A DNA stretch of 38,171 nt from an uncultured Geobacteraceae bacterium (GTDB lineage Bacteria; Desulfobacterota; Desulfuromonadia; Geobacterales; Pseudopelobacteraceae), in assembly GCA_903845365.1 (NCBI GenBank), contig CAIMXI010000138.1:1-38171 (forward strand), in the 5' to 3' direction. This document shows positions 6,368 to 14,187 of the stretch, piece by piece. Within the stretch, counting starts at the first letter, position 1; each line of letters opens with the position of its first letter. Both the position numbers and the translations under genes were made by a program. The notes below the pieces were generated by a model, which was not told the DNA's origin, did not search any database, and saw nothing but the letters and a program-made list of their open reading frames with translations.

Positions 6368-9300
6368 ATGACCCGCACAACCATAATCCCCATCCTGCTC
6401 CTTTTCACCCTCATGACTTCACTTTTCAGCACAACTGCCAACGCTGAAATTTATACCGGTCAACTGCCGCAAACCGGCCAAACCACTTGTTACGATGCCG
6501 CAGGCACAGCTATCGCCTGCGCCGGCACCGGGCAGGATGGTGATTTGCTGTTGGGGCTTACCTGGCCTGACCCGCGTTTTGTGAGCAACAGCGATCAGAC
6601 TGTTACCGACAAGCTGACCGGGCTGATCTGGAGCAAGGATGCTAACCCTGACGGAGGAACCAAAACCTGGCAAGAGGGTCTGGATTATATCAAAACACTC
6701 AACAGCCAGAAGTACCTCGGATATAGCGACTGGCGACTTCCTAACGTCAATGAAATTAAAAGCCTGGTCAATCAGCAGCAATCGAATCCTGCCACTTGGC
6801 TAAATGGGCAAGGATTTTCTAATGTTAAGGTGGACTACTACTGGTCGTCTACTACCGTCGCCCACAGCACAAGCTACGCATGGATCGTCAACATGAACTA
6901 TGGCTACACGAGCTTCAAGGTTAAGACTCCCATCAGCAACTATGTTTGGCCCGTGCGTGGCGGACAGATGGGCACTTTGACTCTTTCTACAACGGGCCAA
7001 ACTACCTGTTATAATGGAAGCGGAGCTACGATAACATGCTCTGGAACGGGACAAGATGGTGAATTGCGAACTGGTGCTGTATGGCCATCACCCCGTTTTG
7101 TTTCCTATGCGGATCAGACTGTGACAGATAATCTGACAAGCCTTGTCTGGAGCATGTCCGTAAATTCCGTCGGAGGTAAAAGCTGGCAAGAGGCTCTTGA
7201 TTACATCAAAAGCATTAACAGCAGCAACTATCTTGGTTACAGTGATTGGCGTCTGCCGAATAGAAACGAGTTGGAAAGCCTGGTGAACAGGGGGCAGCTA
7301 TCATCCGAAACATGGTTGAATGGGCAAGGATTTTCTAATGTTCAGGCGAACTACTGCTGGTCGTCTACTACCAACGCCAGCGGCACGAGCGGCGCATGGA
7401 TCGTCGGCGTAGGCACTGGCGAAACGTTCTACTTCAATAAGACTAAGACCTACGACGTCTATGTTTGGCCCGTGCGTGGCGGACAGTGGGATCCATTTGA
7501 CACTTTGCTTGTCGGAAAGAACACATTGGCAAAATATATCGTATTGGGTAAACAGTCGCAAGCAGAGATGTTAATAGTGAATCGCGGCGAACCCGACGAA
7601 AATTTTTCAGCAAAAATGACAGGAAGCAATTCCGCTGAATTCAGCTTTGCCCCGGGCGGCTCAGCTCCATGCACAAGTTTAAACCCCACATTAGCTTCAG
7701 CAGCATCCTGTACCCTGCTTGTTACCGTCAACCCCGTATCCACAGGATATAAATCAGCCAACCTGACCATAACCGCCAACAGCGCCAGCAAGGATATCGC
7801 AATTTCAACAACCGCCTACAGCACCATACTTGGCACAATAACCGACATATCAACCGGCCTGCCAGTATCCGGTGCAACAGTTACGCTTGATACAAACGCA
7901 ACCGCCACAACCGATGCCGCAGGTGCCTATAATTTTGGAACCGCCATACCATCCGGAACCTACAAGATAACCAGCGTAACAAAAACCGGCTATCAGAGCG
8001 TAAGCGCTGCAAATCTGGTGGTCAACAACACTCAAAGCGCCACGGCAAACATCCTCCTCCCGACCCCCGGCACCTTCAACATAACCAGCACCCAACTCCC
8101 ATCCGCCACCGCCGGAACTGCATACAATAGCCGTGTTATGTTATCCGGCGGCACATATCCATACACCTTCAGCAAAGTATACGGCAATCTTCCAACCGGC
8201 CTGTCACTCGATACCACCACCGGCACAATCAGCGGCACTCCAACCGGCTCCGGCAGCTATACATTTGGCATCGGCGCAACAGACAATGTTTCAGCCTACA
8301 GCGAAGTTGAATTTACCATCGATATAACAGGCACTTTAGCAATCACCACAACATCATTATCAAGAGCAACCGTCAACAGCAGCTATCCGGCAACAATCAC
8401 AGCAACCGGCGGAAAAACGGCTTACAGCTACAGCATGACCTCCGGAGCCCTCCCAGCCGGACTCACCCTGACCATAACCGGCACATTCAGCGGCAAACCG
8501 ACAACCAGCGGAGACTTTCCAATAACGATAACCGTCACCGACAGCACTGGACGCACTGCATCACAAAACCTGACCTTCAGCGTCGATCAACCGTTGACAA
8601 TAACCACAACAAAACTTGACGTCGCAAAACAGGGGGTCGCATACACACTTACCCCAACAATCACCGGCGGATACAGTACAAAAACCTGGTCGCTCTATTC
8701 CGGCGTTTTGCCAGCCGGAGTTACATTAAGCACGACAACCGGTACAATCAGCGGAACCCCGACAGAAGTTGCCAGCCGCGTAATAACCCTGCTGGTGACT
8801 GATGCCGTAGGCCGAACAGATTTTAAAAGCTATCCGATGACTGTAACCGTCCCGCTTGGGTTTAGTAGCTCCAAATTCCCTAATGCGCCACTGAATGCCG
8901 CATATAGTGAACGTGCCCAGGTTATAGGGGGAATTGCCCCATACACCATAACCACCAGCGACACGCCACCCGCAGGACTAACCTTTAATAACGGCCAGTT
9001 ATCAGGCACAGCAACACAAGCCGTTGTAAAAAGCCTCGGCTTGACCGTAACCGACAGCAGCTATCCGACACCACAAACATTTGCTCAGACTTTCAGCATC
9101 AGAGTCACAAGCCTCCTTACACCAACAACCGGCGCGACATTGCCAACCGCCAAAAAAGGTGTCGCCATAACCGCAGTCAACTTTGCCGCAACCGGCGGTT
9201 CCGCCCCCTACAGTTGGAGCCATATCGGTGGCACATTACCGACCGGAGTTACGTTTAACCCAACAACAGCCACATTATCCGGCACACCGACAGACATCGG

Positions 9301-12300
9301 AGATTTCAGCTTTACCCTTCATCTTGCAGACAGCGTTGGCAACCAGACAGGCGACAGCATCAACCCTGACAAGGTATTCAATCTCCACGTTTCCGATACG
9401 CTGACAGTAACTACAACGAGCCTGCCCACAGCCGCATTAAATATTCCATACAGCACAACCCTGACATCAAACGGTGGATTTCAACCGATAACCTGGAAAG
9501 TTTCAACCGGCACACTGCCAACCGGCATCACACTTGACGTTACAACCGGCCAGTTGTCAGGCACGCCGACAGGCTCAACCGCAACGGTTACATTTATGGC
9601 AACAGACAGCGACGCAACAAAACAGACAGCCACACAACAGTTGACCATCACCGTCAGCTCGACACTCACTATAATTGAAACAACTCTGCCCGATGCCAAA
9701 ACTTCATCCGGATACAGCGCAAATATCAGAGCGCAATTTGGAACAGCCCCTTATAGTTGGCGGATCTCCGCCGGAACACTCCCGGCAGGGCTAAATCTCG
9801 CTTCAACCGCAACAAACGCCACAATAAGCGGCGCACCAACAGCAATCGGAGCAGCGACATTTACGGTTGAAGTCGCAGATTCATCCGCTACCGCGCAAAA
9901 AGTGACACGTCAGTTTACCATTACAATCCAGGGAGCGCTTTCAAACAATTCAGCCACACTGCCACCAATAACAACCGGCCAGCCTTATACAGCAAACATA
10001 AACGTCAGCGGTGGAGCCACTCCATACAGCTTTACCGTAACGGCAGGCACACTACCGCAAGGGATCTATCTTAACTCAGCTTCCGGTGTAATCAGTGGCA
10101 CAACATCAACAACAGGCGGCTCCACATTTACCATAACCGTCACAGATTCCGGCGTACCTGCCCAAAGCGTCAGCCAGACATATACCCTGACCGCATTGGT
10201 AAGTGTACCGATTACCAAATCCACCGCTTCCGCCGGTAACATTAGCAGCAATCCGGCTGGTATAACCTGCGACACAACCTGCACCTCTACCAGCGGATCT
10301 TTTGCTGCGGGAAGCAGCGTTGTCATCACGGCCACACCGGCAACAGGCTACTACCTCTCCTCCTGGAGCGGCTGTGACAGCAGCAGCGGCAACAGTTGCA
10401 GCATAACCGCCCGGGACGGACTCTCGCCTATAACTGCCTCCTTCAGCCGCCAGATGGCCACCGGCCTGACAATGGGACCGCCGGTCACCAGCATCAAGAC
10501 AAACGCAACCGTAACCCTTTCCGGCGTTCTCGGCACCATCCCGGCAGGCAATGGCGACCATCTCAGCGGGAAAACCATCAGCATCACGCTCACCAAACCG
10601 GACGGAACAGCCATCACCCCGGCCTACACAGCGATAACAACCGGCACCTCCGGCAGTTGGAGCCTTCAGATACCAGCCATCTTCACCGCTCCTGGCACCT
10701 ACCTGGCAAGCGCAACCTTTACCGGCTCCACCGAACTGATCGCCACTACCTCAAGCACATCGACTATTCTGATGGACAAGAGCGCTGGTTATGCCATTGT
10801 CGTCACCGGAAAAAGCACGAACAACTACCTGCTTGACCTCCATACCACCAGCACCGATGCCATTGTTGCCACCCTCAAAAAGCGTGGTTTTCTTGACACT
10901 AACATCAACTACCTGAAGAGTACGACAAACTCTACCGTAACCAAAACACAAATTCAGGCAGCCATAGCCAACTGGGCCAAAGATAAACTGGCAGCATCCG
11001 CCGCACCGCTCTACCTCATCATGATTGACCACGGAAGTTCTAGCGGCTTTGTACTTGGGGATGAAACACTGACTCCCAATGACCTCAAAGGATGGTTCGA
11101 CACACTGGAAGCTGATACGTCGATCACATCTGCAGTAAACAGCTACAAACGCTTTATCATCATCGGTAGCTGCTACTCCGGCCAGTTTGTCGTACCACTC
11201 TCAAAAACAGGTCGGGTGATCATCACAAGTGCCGGTGAAACCGAAGAATCAATTGCCGGTGTCAAAATGTGGGACATCAACAGCAGCAGCTACCTCACAG
11301 GCGGCGAATACTTTATCGACTCACTCTTCACCTTTCTTGGCCGGGGAGACAACTTCAAGAATGCATTCATCAGCGCCAGCGGCTCACTCCCGGCCAGAGA
11401 TGCCAGAAGAATCACCAACGGCTATCACTACGGCGTCTGGGATACCCTGGCGCAACACCCTTTACTTGACGACAACGGCGATGGCAGTGGCAGCTACCAA
11501 CTGACTGGGTCTGATAGTCTGATAGCCGCCACACTTAAACTTGGCGAAGGGATCACAACCAATGCCGGTGACAACCCGGCTGACATTAAAACAGTAACAC
11601 CGCAAACCAGTCTGGACAGCAGCAGCACCAGCACAACACTTTGGCTGCAGGCAAACATGGACGCAAGAGTCGGCTCCGCTTGGGTAGAAATCCGTACCCC
11701 AGACACCACAGCAACCGGAGCAGGAACCGGTGGGCAGGTCATTATCAACCTGACCACACAAACCCTTACCCACAACAGCACCACAGGCAGATGGGAAACT
11801 ATATGGAACGGCTTTACCAAGGAAGGAAGGTACGACATCTTCTACTACACCACTGACATTCAGACAGGCGAACAGTCACCGCCGGTACAATCCACGGCGT
11901 ACAAGAACAAAGTAAGTAACACAGCGCCAACCACATTCGACCTTCTGACTCCAGCAGGCGAGAGCACCGTTAATCAAGAATTCAGTGCGAGCTGGCAGGA
12001 GAGCAGCGATAGTGATGGTCTGACATACACTCTTCAGATTGCAGCCGACCAGAACTTTAGCAATATATTCTACATCGAGCAGGACATACCGCAGGGCTTT
12101 ACAGTAATCCCTGATACTGCCCTGAAGAACCCGGCACAATCGAACGCATATATCTGTGAAAATGGAGACAACTACTGCTGGTGGCGCATCAAGGCAATTG
12201 ACAGCTATGGCGCAATGACTTCCAGCACATCGGCCAGAAGTTTTACAATTGTACGAACAAACGGCCTCCCCGGCACCATCAAAGGTTATCTGAAGAGCAG

Positions 12301-13411
12301 CAGTGGCGTACCCATATCCGGTGCTATAGTTGCCATTGGTACGGTAAGCACCACTACTCAGTCAAATGGTGCTTTCATTATTACTGTACCAACTGGCAGC
12401 CATACAGTTACAGCCACGGCAACCGGATATCAGCAGAAGAGTGTAATGGTAACCGCAATCGCCGGTAAGACAGTCTCCAGCGATGTCAGCCTTCTGCCGA
12501 ACGCAACAATAAAACAGGACAGCAGCATAACCGTAACTACGTCTGCACCGCCAACCGCCGCCTACAACACTCAATTCACCGTAGCTGCCACCTCCAGCTC
12601 CGGCCTTGCCGTGACCTACAGCAGCGGCACGCCAACCATCTGCACCAACAGCGGCGCCACCTTTACTATGATAGCTGGTAGCGGCACCTGCACCGTCCAA
12701 TATGATCAGGGTGGCAACAATGACTTCAACGCCACTCCGCAAAAGACCGACAGCACCACGGCAAACAAAGCAGGTCAGACAATCGGCGCAATCAGTTTCA
12801 ACCCGACAACCCTTACCGCCGGCGGTACGACAAGCGCTTCAGCAACAGCCACCTCCGGTCTGAGTGTCACCTTTACCAGCATAACTCCTGCAGTATGCAG
12901 CGTCAGCGGAACCACCGTAAACGGTATAACCTCCGGCATCTGCACAGTAGCCGCTAACCAACCGGGTGACAGTACCTATGCCGCAGCCAGTGATGTTCAG
13001 AAGACGATCACGGTTGCCAACGCCAGCTACACAGTGACCGGCAGCACAAGCGGCAACGGCAGTATTCAGTGCATAACGCCGGTGATCAGTGGCAATACAA
13101 CCACCTGCACACTGACTCCTGATACCGGGTTCAGAATCTCTGCAGCAAGTGGCTGTAGCACCGGCAACCTGACCGGCACCATCTACACCACCGGAACAAT
13201 AACCGCCAGTTGCACTGTAACTGCCAGTTTTGCCGTGCAAAAGGCAGGCGACTGCGACAACAGCGGAACAGTGACGATCGCGGAAGTGCAGTCTGCTATC
13301 AATATGTTCCTGGGGTTGAAAGCAGTGGATATATGTGTGGATCTGGACAACAGCAACGGTGTCTCGATCGCCGAAGTACAAAAGGTGATAAATAGTTTTT
13401 TGGGATTGTAG
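6368..13411 (+). CDS. Giant secreted protein: two DUF1566 heads, eight Ig-like repeats, C13/caspase-like protease domain, C-terminal dockerin
   Basis: The ATG at 6368 is chosen because AGGAGG lies at 6354-6359 and a signal peptide (residues 1-26, ending TANA) follows; the product has 2347 residues. Domains in order: DUF1566 modules at about 60-200 and 225-373, a beta-rich linker, a carboxypeptidase-regulatory-like domain (about 490-565), eight putative-Ig (He_PIG-type) repeats (about 566-1275), an InlB-like beta repeat with paired cysteines (about 1280-1361), and another beta domain. A clan-CD peptidase-like domain follows, with His1555 in IDHGSSS and Cys1602 in GSCYSG. Fn3/Ig-like regions, a second carboxypeptidase-regulatory-like domain (about 1965-2046) and further Ig/InlB-like repeats lead to a dockerin-like pair of Ca-binding loops at about 2294-2347 (DCDNSGTVTIAEV and DLDNSNGVSIAEV). 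It probably binds a surface target and processes or anchors proteins outside the cell. The DUF1566 ends look DGR-diversified. No cohesin partner is visible. Confidence 0.9.
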   Translation: MTRTTIIPILLLFTLMTSLFSTTANAEIYTGQLPQTGQTTCYDAAGTAIACAGTGQDGDLLLGLTWPDPRFVSNSDQTVTDKLTGLIWSKDANPDGGTKTWQEGLDYIKTLNSQKYLGYSDWRLPNVNEIKSLVNQQQSNPATWLNGQGFSNVKVDYYWSSTTVAHSTSYAWIVNMNYGYTSFKVKTPISNYVWPVRGGQMGTLTLSTTGQTTCYNGSGATITCSGTGQDGELRTGAVWPSPRFVSYADQTVTDNLTSLVWSMSVNSVGGKSWQEALDYIKSINSSNYLGYSDWRLPNRNELESLVNRGQLSSETWLNGQGFSNVQANYCWSSTTNASGTSGAWIVGVGTGETFYFNKTKTYDVYVWPVRGGQWDPFDTLLVGKNTLAKYIVLGKQSQAEMLIVNRGEPDENFSAKMTGSNSAEFSFAPGGSAPCTSLNPTLASAASCTLLVTVNPVSTGYKSANLTITANSASKDIAISTTAYSTILGTITDISTGLPVSGATVTLDTNATATTDAAGAYNFGTAIPSGTYKITSVTKTGYQSVSAANLVVNNTQSATANILLPTPGTFNITSTQLPSATAGTAYNSRVMLSGGTYPYTFSKVYGNLPTGLSLDTTTGTISGTPTGSGSYTFGIGATDNVSAYSEVEFTIDITGTLAITTTSLSRATVNSSYPATITATGGKTAYSYSMTSGALPAGLTLTITGTFSGKPTTSGDFPITITVTDSTGRTASQNLTFSVDQPLTITTTKLDVAKQGVAYTLTPTITGGYSTKTWSLYSGVLPAGVTLSTTTGTISGTPTEVASRVITLLVTDAVGRTDFKSYPMTVTVPLGFSSSKFPNAPLNAAYSERAQVIGGIAPYTITTSDTPPAGLTFNNGQLSGTATQAVVKSLGLTVTDSSYPTPQTFAQTFSIRVTSLLTPTTGATLPTAKKGVAITAVNFAATGGSAPYSWSHIGGTLPTGVTFNPTTATLSGTPTDIGDFSFTLHLADSVGNQTGDSINPDKVFNLHVSDTLTVTTTSLPTAALNIPYSTTLTSNGGFQPITWKVSTGTLPTGITLDVTTGQLSGTPTGSTATVTFMATDSDATKQTATQQLTITVSSTLTIIETTLPDAKTSSGYSANIRAQFGTAPYSWRISAGTLPAGLNLASTATNATISGAPTAIGAATFTVEVADSSATAQKVTRQFTITIQGALSNNSATLPPITTGQPYTANINVSGGATPYSFTVTAGTLPQGIYLNSASGVISGTTSTTGGSTFTITVTDSGVPAQSVSQTYTLTALVSVPITKSTASAGNISSNPAGITCDTTCTSTSGSFAAGSSVVITATPATGYYLSSWSGCDSSSGNSCSITARDGLSPITASFSRQMATGLTMGPPVTSIKTNATVTLSGVLGTIPAGNGDHLSGKTISITLTKPDGTAITPAYTAITTGTSGSWSLQIPAIFTAPGTYLASATFTGSTELIATTSSTSTILMDKSAGYAIVVTGKSTNNYLLDLHTTSTDAIVATLKKRGFLDTNINYLKSTTNSTVTKTQIQAAIANWAKDKLAASAAPLYLIMIDHGSSSGFVLGDETLTPNDLKGWFDTLEADTSITSAVNSYKRFIIIGSCYSGQFVVPLSKTGRVIITSAGETEESIAGVKMWDINSSSYLTGGEYFIDSLFTFLGRGDNFKNAFISASGSLPARDARRITNGYHYGVWDTLAQHPLLDDNGDGSGSYQLTGSDSLIAATLKLGEGITTNAGDNPADIKTVTPQTSLDSSSTSTTLWLQANMDARVGSAWVEIRTPDTTATGAGTGGQVIINLTTQTLTHNSTTGRWETIWNGFTKEGRYDIFYYTTDIQTGEQSPPVQSTAYKNKVSNTAPTTFDLLTPAGESTVNQEFSASWQESSDSDGLTYTLQIAADQNFSNIFYIEQDIPQGFTVIPDTALKNPAQSNAYICENGDNYCWWRIKAIDSYGAMTSSTSARSFTIVRTNGLPGTIKGYLKSSSGVPISGAIVAIGTVSTTTQSNGAFIITVPTGSHTVTATATGYQQKSVMVTAIAGKTVSSDVSLLPNATIKQDSSITVTTSAPPTAAYNTQFTVAATSSSGLAVTYSSGTPTICTNSGATFTMIAGSGTCTVQYDQGGNNDFNATPQKTDSTTANKAGQTIGAISFNPTTLTAGGTTSASATATSGLSVTFTSITPAVCSVSGTTVNGITSGICTVAANQPGDSTYAAASDVQKTITVANASYTVTGSTSGNGSIQCITPVISGNTTTCTLTPDTGFRISAASGCSTGNLTGTIYTTGTITASCTVTASFAVQKAGDCDNSGTVTIAEVQSAINMFLGLKAVDICVDLDNSNGVSIAEVQKVINSFLGL
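6803..6967 (+). repeat. Candidate DGR variable repeat VR1 (C-terminal part of first DUF1566 module)
   Basis: This 55-codon block matches 7319-7486. Its 5' 24 bases, two inner stretches (15 and 12 bases) and 3' 27 bases are identical to VR2 even at third positions. The intervening codons differ, mostly as NNC codons. Flanking parts of the two modules differ at many silent sites. The invariant 3' block would be the homing (IMH-like) end. Confidence 0.7.
7319..7486 (+). repeat. Candidate DGR variable repeat VR2 (C-terminal part of second DUF1566 module)
   Basis: This 56-codon counterpart of VR1 is one codon longer near its 3' end. Against VR1, 30 mismatches lie in the first 42 codons, and 25 of them have A in one copy, as expected if both were copied from one template with adenine-specific mutagenesis. 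No template repeat or reverse transcriptase is in the window. Confidence 0.7.
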
Positions 13412-13432
13412 CCTCAAGGTAAATATAGGCAG

Positions 13433-13477
13433 AAACAGACAAGCCGACCCTCACTACGAGGGTCGGCTTGTCTGTTT
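13433..13477. terminator. Bidirectional terminator hairpin between convergent genes
   Basis: A perfect 20-bp stem (13433-13452 with 13458-13477) closes a 5-base loop. It lies 21 bases after the giant protein gene and about 60 bases after the end of the convergent rubrerythrin gene. Each strand has a short T run at the foot of the stem, so it probably serves both genes. Confidence 0.8.
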
Positions 13478-13534
13478 GGCTGTGGGTGATTCCATACGTT
13501 ATCCTACTCAACGGCCGGACAGCGATGGAACATT

Positions 13535-14077
13535 TCAGAAGTAGCGTTTCAGAAGACCGGCGAAGGCTTGGCCGTGGCGGGCTTCATCCTTGCACATCTC
13601 ATGAACTGTGTCATGGATGGCGTCGTAGTTGAGTTGCTTGGCCTTCGTTGCCAGGTCTTTTTTGCCTTTGCAGGCTCCATTTTCAGCTTCAACACGCATA
13701 GTCAGGTTAGTCTTGGTGTCGGCTTTTAGCACTTCGCCAAGCAACTCGGCGAATTTGGCGGCGTGCTCAGCTTCCTCGAAGGCGATCCGCTTGTATGCTT
13801 CAGCTATTTCAGGGAATCCTTCACGGTCGGCCTGACGGCTCATCGCAAGGTACATGCCGACTTCGGTGCATTCACCCGCGAAGTTTCTCTGGAGACCTGC
13901 GACAATCTCAGGATCAACACCCTGAGCAACGCCGATTTTGTGCTCATCAGCCCAAGCAAGAGCACCTTCATCCTTGAGGGCAAATTTATCTGCCGGAGCC
14001 TTGCATTGAGGACACTCTGACGGTGGTGCATCTCCTTCGTGAACATAGCCACATACTGAACAAACATATTTCTTCAT
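13535..14077 (-). CDS. Reverse rubrerythrin (N-terminal rubredoxin plus ferritin-like diiron domain)
   Basis: The start is set at the ATG at 14077, preceded by AGGAGGAAGAGTT; the frame is open further upstream but has no better signal. The 180-residue product opens with a rubredoxin-type iron site (Cys6, Cys9, Cys22, Cys25 in CSVC and CPQC). A four-helix ferritin-like domain with diiron ligands in [19 protein letters not shown] and CKDEARHGQ follows. This rubredoxin-first order is that of reverse rubrerythrins, which reduce hydrogen peroxide in anaerobes. It is cytoplasmic and fits an oxygen-sensitive anaerobe. It stands between the terminator hairpin and the 2-oxoglutarate dehydrogenase E1 gene and appears to be a single-gene unit with its own ribosome-binding site. 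Confidence 0.93.
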   Translation of the reverse strand: MKKYVCSVCGYVHEGDAPPSECPQCKAPADKFALKDEGALAWADEHKIGVAQGVDPEIVAGLQRNFAGECTEVGMYLAMSRQADREGFPEIAEAYKRIAFEEAEHAAKFAELLGEVLKADTKTNLTMRVEAENGACKGKKDLATKAKQLNYDAIHDTVHEMCKDEARHGQAFAGLLKRYF

Positions 14078-14187
14078 AACTCTTCCTCCTATTGTAATTA
14101 TTTGCCAGATGTTTATCACAAACGGCTCTGACATGGAAACTATTTTTTACGGCACTCAGCACCACTGGTTCCAAAAAAATTGGTACG

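Noticed and set aside
6803..7486. Template repeat or reverse transcriptase for the proposed DGR inside the window
   Set aside because: I looked for a third copy of the invariant blocks on both strands and for a reverse transcriptase gene and found neither; only the two variable copies are here.
6368..13411. Many long open frames on the opposite strand of the giant gene
   Set aside because: They are shadows of its Thr/Ser/Gly-rich codons; their translations are low-complexity Val/Cys/Gly strings without ribosome-binding sites.
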